Shown piece by piece: positions 40,018 to 56,274 of a DNA stretch of 64,000 nucleotides; positions within the stretch are counted from its first letter, which is position 1, and each line of letters starts with the position of its first letter. The stretch comes from Eutrigla gurnardus (lineage: Eukaryota > Chordata > Actinopteri > Perciformes > Triglidae). Both the position numbers and the translations under genes were made by a program. The stretch covers positions 7,205,964 through 7,269,963 of the forward strand of contig OY741280.1 of assembly GCA_963514095.1 (NCBI GenBank), in the 5' to 3' direction. The notes under the pieces are model-generated. The model was not told the origin of the DNA and ran no database searches. It worked only from the letters and a program-made list of their open reading frames with translations.

Positions 40018-43000
40018 AAGCTGAGAGACACTTGTATTAAATTATCTTGTGAAATAAACTTTTGAACATAGTTGCTACATGGGAGAGAATCAATGACTTC
40101 TCAAAGACTACATGGTTAGGGAACTTACATTCCACACATAAAATAAGTCAATGTTTACTTTTCATTTCACGTGGGTCACCAACAGTGGTGTCCTGGGTGA
40201 AAGTCCTGTATTTGTTTGACTTTGATGAGAAATTTACATGTGAAACAGTAAAATCACATGTGATCTTGGAGGAAAATCATTTCCCTTGAAAGGTAATTGA
40301 CAATGCGGTTTCTTTGTCTGTAATTAGGATTAGAATTAGGAGACCAGCCCGTTTTAAGACTGTAAATTCCAATTTGAAGGTGATGTTTATCGTTTGTCAT
40401 CATAGATCATTTTCAGGAAATACAGGTTTATGTTATGGCCACCAGTTTCAATGATTCCAACTTAAGTTCCTGGGAAATGATGATTTATTTTCTTCAGTTA
40501 AATCCTTTCACCAGACAAGAACTTCTATTGGATGATTATTAAAAACCCAATTCGTTTAAAAAAAAAGAAGAAAAATCCCTTTCTACTGCTCATGGCAAGT
40601 ATAGTTTGACCGGTTAAAATTGAACTATGGCTAAAGAATGGCTATGGATTGGGCAATTTGAGCACATGAAGGTTAAAGATAATAGTTAACAGTGAATGAA
40701 AAGGACGGATATTTCAAGTAACACTTGGCGTGCTACTTCATGCTTTGGCACTTAACATTGGCACCAGAGTGACAAATTGTCCAATATAAACTTAATTCCT
40801 CAGACAACGGGCTGCATGAGGTAGCTTTAAATGCTCCAATCCCCTTCAGCCACAGCTGCCATTGCCATGGCGATGAGGCCGAATTTGAACTGATTTAAAC
40901 TGTGATCTAGTTTCTACAGCATTATCAAGTGTAATCATCGACTGCTGTTAGTGATGTACACAACTGATATTTAAGCTAGGTGAATATTACTTTGGAAAAA
41001 TGTTGCTGGCAGTGATAGTTGGCTTCTCTAACAGCGCTTTAATGACTCAAAAGTCTGGAACTCAACCACGAGAGATTCACGCCCCTCCAGGCCTCGGAGG
41101 CATTCTAGCAGTGCAGACGCTTTGAACACAAACCGTCTCAAACTTTATTTGCATTTTGTTCATGCAAAGTTGGTGTTTTAGTTTGAGAGTAAAACGGTAT
41201 CCAACGGTAACACCTACTGCAGGAGCTCAGAGCGAGGCATTTCAGGACAATTTCATCAGATAGGACGTTTACAGATGGCAATTTATTTTGGAAGGGGGAA
41301 CAAATCATACAGCTGAATGCTTTTTGTTGGCTCTCTAATTGCCATTTCTGCACATTAGTGTCCCAAATAAACAAAAGTGACAATAATGGACTTCCACCGC
41401 AGGCGTAAATTAGCTGCAGTGGCAGAGAGCAGGGTCACACCAGTCCACATTCTCCCTTCCCTGCTCGCTCCATCTAAGGGTTTTTTTTTTCCTCGATACT
41501 TTAAAAACACAGAAACTAGGTTGAACTCTCTGTGGCTTTGGCTAGACCGCTAGATAACTTCACGCCTTTATTCTGTGCTTTCTTTGCAGGGACTTTCTTT
41601 GAAGATGCACATTAAAGTTAACTATGCAGCCGATCTGAAGTTGGAAAAATTTGAGTTGATACCAATTTGCACGGATAATGAATAATGTTCCTTTATTTTC
41701 TATGTAGAAGGGGCTGGCATAGTGCGAGGCATGGCGGTGTTAATCCAACATTTTGTGCGGTTATACTAAGGACAGAGGACGCCAAACCAAGGTCACCTAA
41801 CAGAAAAAATATATCTAATTTCTCCCCATTTCAACAGAATGTATCAAACTAATAGAAAGCCTCCAGGGTTTCGTCCCCGTCTCTGAAAACGCAGAAGTGC
41901 TCCAGGTGCGTCTCACATCTTCCCTGCTTGTGCACATATTTTTTTACCCTCGACTATCCTGGAAAAAGCCAGCGGCGCATATGGTGTTCTGAAAAAACCC
42001 ACATTTTCTCTTGATGAGAAAGTGCTGAGCCATGATGCTGAGCGATTTACACTTGCAGCCGGCTGTTTGCTCTGTGACTGTGACGCGTCATGGCGTTGTA
42101 CGCGGCGGCGTGTGTGTATGAGCTAACATGCAAGCTGGCCTCGATTCCACATCACAAACCGCAAACTGCTGCCTTTTTTATGCACCAACTCGGCTTCAGT
42201 CATATAGGGAAGTAAGTAGTAAAAAAGTACCAATACTGCAAGAAGTAGAACTGACAGGTATAAACATACAAAGGCGATGTACAACAAATCAGAGAAACTT
42301 TAGTTTTCAAAGTTTTTTTTTAATACTTTAAAGGTGAAAACTGGCTAAACGATCAATTCTAAGCAGTTGATTTGTTTTGTCCACCTGCAGGTTTGCTGTG
42401 TGTTTATCTGATCTGGATGATAGTCTGACTGTGTGTACGATAACCAGCGGGGACAAAGGTTGAGAAAGAGGGAAAAGCCCAAATACTAAGTGAGTCATTA
42501 GTGTAGTGTTGTTGAAGTCAGTGACTAAGCTTTGGCATGAACTGTCCTTGACACTGATGATGTAAAACACTTCCACCCCGAAGACTTGGGGGGTCGCCAA
42601 AGCCACCAACTTCCAGATTGTGCTGGCAGCAGCTCAAAAACTGCTGTCTGTCCCACTCTGATTTCTTTGAGCCACAACTGGAGTCGAATCAAAACCCATT
42701 TTGATCTGCAGTCAGAAAGTCAAACCCTTAACCAAATTCGCCCTCCTTGTTTGTTTTCCCGGATTCCACGTCTGACAAATCGCAAACACACAACAGACTC
42801 TGTGTGCTTGGAAGTTTGCAGCGTCCTATACTCGCTGTATAGGCTGCGGGTGAGCACTTCCTCCTCTACACTGGCACACATGATTCCTCCGCCAAAACAA
42901 CGACCACATCCTGCACAACGAGAGGTGCAAGAACAGTATGTACTGTACTTTGTTGTGTCAAATATAACAAACATGACGGTATGACAAAGAAATGTAAACT

Positions 43001-43857
43001 CGCCAGCACGCCCTCTTGAAATGCATTACCCCACCTGTTCCTGCAGCCGCTCGGAAATTGTACACAAGATTTGAGAAAACAGGAAATGCTGAAGCTCACA
43101 GACGCTGTATTTATTTTTCTTCATTGCTAGCATTCAAGGAATAAGTGAATTTACTTCCGTGAACCATCGTTCGACTTGAGCGCCGCGGATCATTTTACTA
43201 CGACAGCGTACAAACACACAGACGAAGACCTTCACAGCCTCTGATCATTTCCTAATGACGCCCTCTATTAGTTCGTTTTACACGCTTTCCTCAAATGTCA
43301 GCGCTCGCCTATAAAAGCGTTTGCCAACACAAAGGAGGGCAGCAGATCTCGGAGAGGGCAGGCGCGGGAACACGAGTCATCAGAACCACGCTGAAGCTCG
43401 AGGCATGTCAACATTCCTGGAGTCTGACATAAAGCTAATGAAAAACACACTCGTATCGACGTCCTCGACTTTGGGACTAGACGAGCGCTTTTCTGACTGT
43501 ATTGTTTAGCATCCAACCAGCAACAATTCATACATCAACAACTGGGTCAAAGGTCTCGCCACGTCCTCACACAGATGCTCAGTGAACCCGTTGCTTGTAA
43601 ATGTTCGACTTCGGAGATGTAAAGTTTAGCTCGAGGAAGGAACACTCGTGATGAAACACACAAACAGGGTTTCCCACACTTTCAAAACCTCCTTCATGCT
43701 GAAATGTGTGGCAACTTTAACAGATGTGAAATAAAAACCACATATTATATTATTATTGATAATTCATTTAAGTATACACACAGGATTTCCCTATGTCTGA
43801 TAGCATAACCAGCCTTCAAACGTTCATGATTATCAGCACAAGTCAGTCAGAGTCAGG
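40018..43857. other. Probable thrb 5' intron/upstream, no gene seen
   Basis: No exon, RNA gene or assignable repeat supported. The ORF at 42586-42984 (132 codons, +) overlaps antisense ORFs and resembles nothing known to me. Confidence 0.4.
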
Positions 43858-43874
43858 GGGTCAAAGGTCATCCT

Positions 43875-44005
43875 GTACTCAAGTAGAAGTACAGAGACTT
43901 GTGTTCAAAGAGACTTTGGTGGAAGTAGAAGTACTGATTCAACTTCTTTACTTAAGTAAAAGGGAAAACGTACTCAAAGTAGAAACTGAAATCCCTATGA
44001 AGGTC
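43875..44005. repeat. Dispersed fish repeat rich in AGTA motifs
   Basis: Contains ACTCAAGTAGAAGTACAGAG, GGAAGTAGAAGTACTGATTC and TTTACTTAAGTAAAAGG. This pattern belongs to a very common teleost dispersed repeat. Boundaries and family are not determined. Confidence 0.45.
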
Positions 44006-44935
44006 ATTTCTAGTGGCTGCTTTTTTTTTTCGCGCGGTAAGTGAACCTTGCATCATGGTCATAAGAAAAATAATAATTGATCATTCTAAAAAACTAGAGT
44101 AACGACCCTGTTTCTGAAAATGTGGGGTTTAGAAAGTACAGATTTGTTTTAAAGCTGTCGAAAAAAAATATATATTTTAGTAAAGTACCGATCCCTGAAA
44201 ATCTATACAGTGCACAAAAGATACAGATATTAATATATTTCATGTAATTTTAGTTCTGTGGTCAATTTGATATGTTTTGCTACATCACTCACTTTGGACG
44301 TAAAGATACGGGAAAATAGAGTTGTGTTTGAAAAAGACTTTCCACCCTTTAAGCACGATCCAAAGGGCCGGCCCGGGAGGAACAGCCTTATCTCGGTTGG
44401 CCCCTTTGATAAATCATTGCTGGCTCTGAAGTCGAAGAAGCATTTTGAATGTATAATTCCTTTTTGAAGATTAACTTTGGTCTCATAGAAGAAATCTAAT
44501 TTTGTTATTGCAAAATAAGTGAATGTAAAAAAAAAAAAAAGTTAATGTTGTACATCCGCACCGGGCCCCTTACAGATCTCACCAGACTTAAAACAAATGA
44601 ATACAAGAGGCCTTTTCCAGGCTTGGGGCCTTATTGAATGGCCTTCTGCAACAAAAGGAAATCACTTTAATGTCATCACATGCCCTCGGAGACTTCTGGC
44701 CATGAAGTGGAGCTTTGTGGGTTCCAAGGAGGAAATATAATTGTGAAATATTAGGCAGTGCTTGAGTTGGCGATGTTTTGGGTTATTTAAATGGTGGTGA
44801 AATCTTTGACAGTGTTCTGCAAACAATGGTGTAGAAGGTTTTATAAATAAATAAAAAATATCACACAGAATTTCCCTATGTGGGCTGCTGACAGTATCTG
44901 ACCGAATGTTTCTTCGGCATATTTAGTGGTGTAAA

Positions 44936-44938
<3 letters not shown>
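44006..44938. other. Non-coding, no gene seen
   Basis: AT-rich with a poly-A run near 44527-44540. Nothing recognisable. Confidence 0.4.

Positions 44939-45000
<62 letters not shown>
44939..45000. repeat. (TA)n(CA)n compound microsatellite
   Basis: About 43 bp of TA followed directly by about 19 bp of CA. Confidence 0.97.
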
Positions 45001-45445
45001 TATACTTTCAACGCATTTTACTTTTCTGTGTCTACTTTTTATTCCAAGACAGTTATTTGCTACAGTTACTGTCATCCGAGTCTCATCCGAGTCCACATGC
45101 AAGCCCCCTAACAGCCCTAATAACCTCACTGCTTGCATCGTCAATCGGTAAACATTAATCGCCGCTTTTGACCAAAATGCATCTTATCTGAGGTGGCATT
45201 CAGATAAGAGTGGATCTCGATCCGCTGACCATTGTGACCCGAGCATTCTAATACTTAATTTATGAAGCAGCATCACACCGTGCAACGTGATACAGGTGCG
45301 TCATCATGGCAACCAGCATCAAAAAGAGGACAGCAGATGGTGTTTTCATTAAAGAATTCAAGCTTTAGAAGAATCAACCGAATGACTTTGTGTCTGTGTC
45401 TCCGGTGCACTTATCATATTACATTAAGTTCTCTCGCTGCCGGGA

Positions 45446-47422
<1,977 letters not shown>

Positions 47423-47456
<34 letters not shown>
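47423..47456. repeat. (GT)n microsatellite
   Basis: Seventeen GT units, 81 bp beyond the candidate 5'UTR exon (transcript sense). Confidence 0.95.
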
Positions 47457-47457
<1 letters not shown>

Positions 47458-47537
47458 TTGAGCACAGCAGGGAGGTCTAGGGGAGAGAAACAGTATCAGA
47501 CGCTGCAGCACTCTGCTGTATGTAGAATTTAACTTAC

Positions 47538-47604
47538 CAGAGGAAGTGGTGAAGTCTGACTCCAGGCAGCCCTGAGGAGCTGCTGAGCTCCCCCAGAGAA
47601 ACAC
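47538..47604 (-). other. Candidate thrb 5'UTR exon
   Basis: On the - strand a pyrimidine-rich acceptor (tgtgtgttttcgtag) is followed by 67 nt without any ATG and a strong donor CTCTG|gtaagtt. The size, lack of ATG and orientation fit a non-coding leader exon of thrb, about 11.7 kb upstream of the start exon. No homology supports it; the splice signals are the only evidence. Confidence 0.35.
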
Positions 47605-49080
47605 CTACGAAAACACACACAGACAGAGCCAAGTCAGGCTAACGAGCAACTGGCATGGAAATCACAGTCCGGCGACGGTCGTCAGGAAGGTCAGAAACCG
47701 TCGCGAACATGTTGCCATAGCATTAAAAATGAACCCGAGCCATCTGAAAACGTAAGGGTCACTTAAAAAAAAAAAAAAGAACCCTGACGCTCATCGTTTC
47801 TTTGAACCCATAAGTCAGCAGGAGACATTTCAAGGAAGCACAGTGAAGCAACAACAGCAGTTTTAACGCCTGTTGTGTGGCAGGATGTAGTCAGATCACT
47901 ACATCCGGCTAAGATGACCTATATGCAACACTAGCCCTCGACACAGCAACTCCCACAGCGGCTTTAAAGTAACCTCCGGTAGTTGCCACATGTGGTTGCA
48001 GCCACAAATACTTCCCCCACGCTGCGTTACGGGTGAAGTTATCCCAGTATGAATTACTTTTCCCTTTTGGACCCTCATATATATCTTATTGTGTGTGTCG
48101 GCGCCTGAAGTTAAGAAAGACGTTTGGGGAGGAAATCAGCCATAAATAAACCAACAGTGACAAAACAACATGTGCAGGAAAGCAGAAATGCTTTGGTTGG
48201 ACTGTACGCCTGGTGTTTTGCCAGAAATCATTGGATGTTATGCAAAGTTCATGTTGATATCTCGAGGGAAGAAGGAGAGAAAAAAACCCGGAGTTGGTTT
48301 GATTATGATGAGAGTGAGAAAGGAAAGCATTTGTTTATATCATTAATGGGCCGGTCATCTCTCCGATAGACGGCAATCACTTGTAATCAGACTTAATGGG
48401 CACTCTAATGGGAACGCTTCCCCTCCCCCCGTGCTCTTTCCGTGGCACTCTTTAACACACTCTTCAACACACATACAAGCACACACATATGCAACTCCGG
48501 CGCTTTTCATCTGAATTATTGCTTTAATAATACCGTCTATCCACAGTACAACATAATCAAGTCCTATTTGTGTGGAATGCCAATTTACATATTTTGCTTG
48601 TTCATATTCTCTCCAGGTCTCCTTTGCATTCATTAGTTTGCAGCAGCGGTCTCAGCTGGTTCAGGCTCACTTCTGATTCCGGCTCCCCGTCAACACTTCT
48701 ACAATATACCATTTATATCTCATTTCCCACTCATTACAGGATCGCCCGCTTTATTGCTTTATTTTTGCGGCCATGGCCGTCATCAGTTGTGATGGTGAAA
48801 CCACGGCAACAACCTTGTGCCGGAGCGGCCGTTGCACCATTACGACGACAGAACACTGCGAGCTGGCAGACGTTGTTTAAGTGTTGCTGCCGACTTCCCA
48901 GAGTTCCTCAGCAATGAACTCGCATCATAGAGAGAAAGCTAGCGTTAGCTGCGTTTCCCACACGGACCCAGCTGTGGTGATGATGAATGGCCAAGCTGTT
49001 AAAACCCACAGCAACGGGTCGCCTTCCAGCTGTAGCACTCTCTCTGTTATACTGGCAGCTAGTAAACTGCCAGTTGGGCT
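47605..49080. other. Non-coding, no gene seen
   Basis: No convincing exon. ORFs at 48124-48369 and 48570-48917 (+) do not match a known family. From about 48640 the sequence may be part of an old dispersed repeat. Confidence 0.4.
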
Positions 49081-49146
49081 GTAGTCGAGTTGTAAAAAAA
49101 AATCAGGGGGGATGCCATCCCCCCGCATCCCCCCTCAACTCGAGTA
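49081..49146. repeat. Nested inverted repeat
   Basis: The outer arms GTAGTCGAGTTG and CAACTCGAGTAC enclose inner arms AGGGGGGATG and CATCCCCCCT. Likely the fold-back end of a DNA transposon; lies 15 bp before the repeat that hosts minisatellite array 2. Confidence 0.6.
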
Positions 49147-49160
49147 CTGCGCGTATCCTT

Positions 49161-50516
49161 AATTCAGGGTCGCAGGCTGGAGCCGATCCCAGCTGACATT
49201 GGGCGAAGGCAGGGCTCACCCTAGACAGGTAACCAGTCTATCACAGGACTGACATGTAGAGACAGACAGGTAACCAGTCTATCACAGGGCTGACATGTAG
49301 AGACAGACAGGTAACCAGTCTATCACAGGGCTGACATGTAGAGACAGACAGGTAACCAGTCTATCACAGGGCTGACATGTAGAGACAGACAGGTAAACAG
49401 TCTATCACAGGGCTGACATGTAGAGACAGACAGGTAACCAGTCTATCACAGGGCTGACATGTAGAGACAGACAGATAACCAGTCTATCACAGGGCTGAAG
49501 AGACAGACAGGTAACCAGTCTATCACAGGGCTGACATGTAGAGACAGACAGGTAACCAGTCTATCACAGGGCTGACATGTAGAGACAGACAGGTAACCAG
49601 TCTATCACAGGGCTGACATGTAGAGACAGACAGATAACCAGTCTATCACAGGGCTGAAGAGACAGACAGGTAACCAGTCTATCACAGGGCTGACATGTAG
49701 AGACAGACAGGTAACCAGTCTATCACAGGGCTGACATGTAGAGACAGACAGGTAACCAGTCTATCACAGGGCTGACATGTAGAGACAGACAGGTAACCAG
49801 TCTATCACAGGGCTGACATGTAGAGACAGACAGGTAACCAGTCTATCACAGGGCTGACATGTAGAGACAGACAGATAACCAGTCTATCACAGGGCTGAAG
49901 AGACAGACAGGTAACCAGTCTATCACAGGGCTGACATGTAGAGACAGACAGATAACCAGTCTATCACAGGGCTGAAGAGACAGACAGGTAACCAGTCTAT
50001 CACAGGGCTGACATGTAGAGACAGACAGGTAACCAGTCTATCACAGGGCTGACATGTAGAGACAGACAGGTAACCAGTCTATCACAGGGCCGACATGTAG
50101 AGACAGACAGGTAACCAGTCTATCACAGGGCCGACATGTAGAGACAGACAGGTAACCAGTCTATCACAGGGCTGACATGTAGAGACAGACAGGTAACCAG
50201 TCTATCACAGGGAGACATGTAGAGACAGACAGGTAACCAGTCTATCACAGGGAGACATGTAGAGACAGACAGGTAACCAGTCTATCACAGGGATACATGT
50301 AGAAACAGACAGGTAACCAGTCTATCACAGGGAGACATGTAGAAACAGACAGGTAACCAGTCTATCACAGGGCTGACATGTAGCGACAGACAGGTAACCA
50401 GTCTATCACAGGGCTGACATGTAGAGACAGACAGGTAACCAGTCTATCACAGGGCTGACATGTAGAGACAGACAGGTAACCAGTCTATCACAGGGCTGAC
50501 ATGTAGAGACAGTGCT
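49161..50516. mobile_element. Second copy of the dispersed repeat, internally expanded
   Basis: Starts ATTCAGGGTCGCAGGCTGG, AGCCGATCCCAGCTGACATT and GGGCGAAGGCAGGGCTCACC, a fuller left flank of the same repeat as at 38129. The 41-bp array follows. The right end is cut short at AGACAGTGCTA, then AT-rich sequence. Confidence 0.6.
49224..50513. repeat. 41-bp minisatellite array 2 (~31 copies)
   Basis: Same unit and orientation as array 1. A 36-bp variant lacking CATGT (GGGCTGAAGAGACAG, preceded by AGATAACC) recurs four times with spacings of about 159, 241 and 77 bp, i.e. 4, 6 and 2 units minus 5. GGGAGACATG and GGGCCGACATG variants are shared with array 1. Confidence 0.97.
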
Positions 50517-53500
50517 ATATAAATAAATAATAAATAATAAATATATAAATATTATATTAACTGTCATTGTGGAGATTAAATCACAATTCCTAGCCAATGC
50601 ATACAGTATAAAGTACATCAGTCACAAATAAGCAACACGGAGATCCAGCAGGCTTTACTGTATGTGATCCCAATGGACCTCTAGTAGACCTCAGGAAGTA
50701 GCTCATTTCTTTACCTCGTGCACACACACGACGACAAACACGTGCACGCGGGTTGTGCTGCACAGTCGATGATGATGTCACACTGTTCCACTGATCAACA
50801 GGTGGCGGTAACACCCCGAGATATGCAGATTAATCTGCTAGCTAGAAACCATGGATGTAAACAATGCTGGATTTCAAACGCTTACAAAAAGAAGGCTTTT
50901 GCAAATGATGTTTGCCACTGAATATAAATATAACTTGTTTGTGTAGAAGAAAACTCCACGGGGCCCTTTAAGAATCCACAGCGGGCATGTTTTACTTTTA
51001 CACACTGTGGACAGTGGCTTTGAAATGCACCAAATTGGGTTGTGAAAAACACTTAACTAGAGGAAAGAATGCATTTCCAAACGTATCCTGCAAAGAGTTG
51101 CCCTGCTTAAGTCTGCAAAATAACAAACAATGTTTAATGTGAAATCTGAAAATGTGCTAGTTATGAACATATTACATTATAAATCAGCAAATACTATATA
51201 TAGTAGATTGACACTTTATTCCTTTTTCAGCCTCAAATGCAATCTATGACTCTGTATTCGGCCAGGTAACAAGGAATGAAGTCCTTCTCTGTGGAGTAGT
51301 TTAGCAGCATCATCAAATAAATGGATTTGACACGGCTTGTTGCAACATAACTAGATATCAGTAATGAATTTTCAAAGCACACAGTATGACAGTATAAATG
51401 ACAAATACATGTATGTTCTTGATTCCAACTTAACAAGCAGCTGCTTCAGAATATGTTCAGACAGTGATGCTATCACCCAGCAATATATATTTATTTATTT
51501 TGCAAAGAGAGACACAAGGAGAGAGATGAAAAGAAAAAAAGAAAAAAAAAAACACCCACCAATATACTCTGTTACTCAGTTTCCATGGTGATTTGAGTTA
51601 TATTTGACAATGTGACGCACGTATTCAGCATCCACTTTGGTTGATATTCTTCATCTTTGCCAGTACAGTGAGCTGGAAGTATGAATGGTTCAGACGGGAG
51701 AAAAGTGAGCTAATAGGACTTTTGGCCCCGATCCTGGAGGAAAAAACACTTCGGTGTTAGTGCGGCAGGCTGGATGCTAACGGTTGTAAATGGTTAAGTT
51801 AAGGCTGGGTGAGGCAGAGCTCCTCCTCAGTATTTTCCAGGGGGGGGGGGGGGGGGGGGGGGGTCAAGCGCTCTTTGGAAAACTTAATGAATGCAGGGCT
51901 TTCTTTTGCCTGTGATCCTAACTGGTGAGTCCCCACTTCATGTGTCCAGCGTGATTAGTACCTTTGTACTCCCAATTAATTCACCACTAACTCCCAGAAA
52001 GAATGCAAGATCTGCTCCCACTTGCTTTTAAGGCTCAGGCACAAACGATTCCTGTTTGGGGGGGGGTCACACTGCGGCGTTTCTGTTGAATCCGCTCACA
52101 TTAGCTCCAGTTGCTCCGGGGATGATCACCCCCGTTACTTTTTACTGCAGTGAGAGGCGCCTCTATCCAACTTGTTTACAACTAGATTCTTTTTTTCTGC
52201 TGTTGTTGCGCTTCAGGCACCTGACATGCCTTTGTGGGTTTTTTGGGAGAAAACACTGTCTAAAAGCACTGCAGGTTACAAAGTGTTGAAAGTACGCTGC
52301 GTGGCTGCAGCGTTTCCCCTCTTCTGTCAAATCACATAAATACATACATGAGACATTCTTCTGTGGAGCAACATAAACACGTGAGATGGGGCGAATTTTG
52401 AAAATGAAAAGAGAGTATCGTGATTAAAAAAAAGTAAAAGAGTGGGTAATGGATGCTTAAAACAATATCACATAATGTCATAAATTGGCTTGGTGACTGG
52501 CAGCAGCTGACTTTGTGGTAACTACTCATCAATAACCGCTGAAGAACTCTGGCTTTAGTCTGGAGACCTTTCCATTGCTGGTTGGAAAACAAACAAGAAA
52601 CATTTGTTTTCTATTCATGTCTACCAATTTAATGTCCTTTTCTTTGGCGTTTCACAACGGAGAAAAAAAGACCAAAAACGTGCAAAAGTGGAAGTCATTA
52701 TGACCCGAGGCCAGCGCCACAGTCCAGGACGGTGTCCAAGGAAAACCACACAGCTCCACCCAGAGAGGCCCGTGACGAAGCACTGGGAGCAAATGCAAAA
52801 CTGGTGATGGTGGTTTCGGAATCACAGCTCTGTACTCCCGAGTTACGCAATCACTGTGCTTCTCTTTTCTTACTTACGCACTGCACAGTGACTCATTATC
52901 AATGTGTGTGCCGTCATGTTGTGGGGAGAGCCATGTGTCATGATTCATGAGCTACATTAACAGACCGCCGCCTGATGCATCGCTCGTTACTACGGGATGA
53001 TTCGCCAAACATCCGTTTCACCATTCCGTGTTAATTAAGAACATGCATGTTTAAACAGTTGTTAATGTTTGTTGTGTCGATGCTCTGAATTAACGAGGTG
53101 ATCGCTGTGCACGTGCATGTGCACGCACAGCAGCAGAAGCAGAGTGACGCGCCGAGAAAGACGATAAAACTGATCTGCTGGGGAGAAAAAAGACGAGATA
53201 GGATTTTATCCCCGATCGCAAAACTCTCACTCGAGTTCATCGTAGTGAATTTCCTTCATTGGAAAAAAAAGAATGCGTCTCATTTGTGAAGCAATACAAT
53301 CAGATTTTTTTCTTAACATGTTTTTGTTCAATTTTAAGAGTTTGAAACATATTTCGATGATTATCGGGATGTCGTGACATTACATTTCCATAAAGTCACG
53401 GTTTACTTTTAGTTTTGCACGGGACACATACAGGGGTTTGTTTATTCCGAATATGATATGTAAACAGCATATTCTGTTTGGATATTCCAAAATGGGTTCT

Positions 53501-55937
53501 AGGGCGTGGACCGAAATGAAAAAAGGCTTTAAAGAACCCCAACAAAAACTCCCATGAAACTTGGGAGCAGGCTGAGGCAACACCAAGTACAAAGGAGGCG
53601 GAAAAAATCTAGACTGAGGAAAAACTGGAATGACAAAGAGCACAGGCGGGATGAGAGGAGGAACACTGGTAACAAATTCAGACGAGCCGACAACGAAAGA
53701 GGGAAAGCCTGCAGACTAAATACACAACCAGATCAGGTTGATTAGACACAGGTGGAACAATTCAGGGTGGCGTTGATGGCGGGAAAAGGCGGCAAAACGC
53801 ACAAAAACAGGAACGCGGTTTTCGCTTACAGGAGCAACGTAACTGCAGTCAGAAAAGCAGGGAAATGTTGTTTAAAGAGCAAAGCCATTGTACGCTCTTC
53901 ATGGAGGCGTGTCATGTTAACGCATGGCTGCCTGCAAACAGGCATTTTAGTGGAATGAAAAGCTTATAGGTTATATGATCTTTTACAGATATGTTGTGCA
54001 TGTAAACGTAATCAAAAACCGCATATATTAGCTGCTTTAAAGTAGAAACTTTTAATGTGAAGCAGCAGAAAGTGTTTGGTTTGTATCAACATTAACCTTA
54101 AAGCAGAGGAATTCATTAGAGCTTCGATAACACAGCTGACATTTGAGCAACACAGAGCAGCGGAAGGAAGAACATGAAGGCAGGACCGAAACTAAACTTC
54201 CAGCATCGCAAACAGCTTTGAATTTGAATTTTCACCTTACAGCGAAGGAAGGCGGAAGGCTAGGACTATATGCTGGAGGCTGAAGTGAAACCAGTCAATT
54301 ACCAATATGTATTTTAATATTTTGCATCTCTGGTGCATCTAAAAAAACAAGACGGGAGAGAGTGAGGTCGAGCGGAGACAATAGCCTTCAGCCAGTGGTT
54401 CGTTTACAGGTCTGAGTCATATTCATATTCAGTCACATCATAACGCCAACGTTCATCATATTGTACTGCAAAAAAAACCTTAAACATTGAAATGTTCAAC
54501 AAATTGTCATAGAAGTTTTTTTTTTTTTTTTTTTTTACCAGAGCTTTCAACCACATAAAATGGTCACCATCAAAATTCATCTGTTCATGAAAACTGATGT
54601 TTGAAAGCTCCGGATAAATGTTGTATTTAAAGGGCTTGTGTATGATGGGTGCACTGAAACAAATCAAGGTCCCCTTACTAGCTTTAATAGGGCTTTAGAT
54701 CAGCATTTTCATTAGGCTGACAACTACACACTAAGCAAAAAAACGTTTTTAAAAAAAAAATCCAAACTTAAGGTCCCCTTACTTACAGAGCGTCAGAGCA
54801 TGAGTCCAGTCCACCTCGCAAATCAGAAACATACAATACTTTGTTTCATTTTTAATCAATAGATTAATCGCTCAAAACCTTGAAAATGCCATAAAACCGA
54901 GAAAACTAACAGAAGCTGAATTTTGCATCTTCACATTGAACCCGTCGACCCATGAATCAATTCTTTGATCAAACAGATCTTTTCTGTCATCTATAAAGAA
55001 AAACAACCCTTGTGATTCTGACTATTCAAGTGTGAAGATGAAATAGTCTTCTCTGCTTTATCGCTGTAAACTGAATGTCTTCGGGTTTTACACAGTTGAT
55101 GGAAGAGGCGAGACATTTTAAAGAGGCATTGATTAACACTTTCCTTCATTCGTTTGTTTTCGGACTGCTCAAGGACAAATCCTTCATAGTAAAAATAAAA
55201 CGGTTTAAACAATGAAGTCATATGAGATACTGTTATTACAAAGAAGCAAGATCGTGAGAATTATGAAGGAAACATGGAATACAGTTATGCTACATATAAA
55301 GGAGCAAAGTTATCCGAATTAGTCAGCTATGTTTGTGCTGGCCTTTGAATTAATATGGAACAGAACAGATCATCTCATGAATTGCAGTGTGAACTCATAC
55401 GATGTACATCCAGGTACATTAGAAGAGCTGAAAAGCAGAGCCATGACGGCATTATAAAGAATATTATTTTAATAAAGAGAACATATATTTCTCAGGAACT
55501 GTGTAGTTTGTTTGTGTGTCATTGGCCTGTTTTGTTCACTTGAGGTCGGTGTGATTATGTAATTGTGATTTGTGATCTAAATCGTTGATTTAAAAAAAAA
55601 AAGGAGAAAGATTCATCAATAACCAAGTAAAAAAATCAGGTCAATCTTGTCTAAATCAACATTTTGCCTGAAAACACGACAATGAATCAGATGTCAGTAT
55701 TCTTGATGATTAATCCTTGATTGATTTACTAATCAATTAACAGACTAATCCAACACTAACAGAATTATTGCCAAAATGTACGATATGATGAGGAGGAATG
55801 TGAGGAAAGGTTACCACAGAAACAGACAATAATGTGTGTGTGTGTCGCTCATAATGTGAACATACAGAAAATGTGCAAAAATGTGCTTTCTGTAAACAAA
55901 GATGTGAAAAATATCCAAATTTCATGCATCGCTCGTC

Positions 55938-55939
<2 letters not shown>
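50517..55939. other. Non-coding, no gene seen
   Basis: About 5.4 kb with no supported exon. Holds a poly-G run (51840-51863), AT-rich and A-rich low complexity, and a T run at 54518-54535. ORFs of 60-90 codons appear random. Confidence 0.45.
51840..51863. repeat. Poly-G tract
   Basis: Twenty-four consecutive G on the + strand; an unusually long homopolymer of this type and a likely assembly weak point. Confidence 0.95.
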
Positions 55940-55970
<31 letters not shown>

Positions 55971-56000
55971 GACACACTCACAGACACACACACACTCACA

Positions 56001-56034
<34 letters not shown>

Positions 56035-56064
56035 GACACACTCACAGACACACACACACTCACA

Positions 56065-56106
<42 letters not shown>

Positions 56107-56136
56107 GACACACTCACAGACACACACACACTCACA

Positions 56137-56174
<38 letters not shown>

Positions 56175-56236
56175 GACATACTCACAGACACACACACACA
56201 CACACACACACTCACAGACACACACACCGACACACA

Positions 56237-56274
<38 letters not shown>

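Noticed and set aside
43858..43870. Perfect DR1 nuclear-receptor motif GGGTCAAAGGTCA
   Set aside because: It directly abuts a very common dispersed fish repeat and is far from any promoter; a chance or repeat-borne match is likelier than a functional element.
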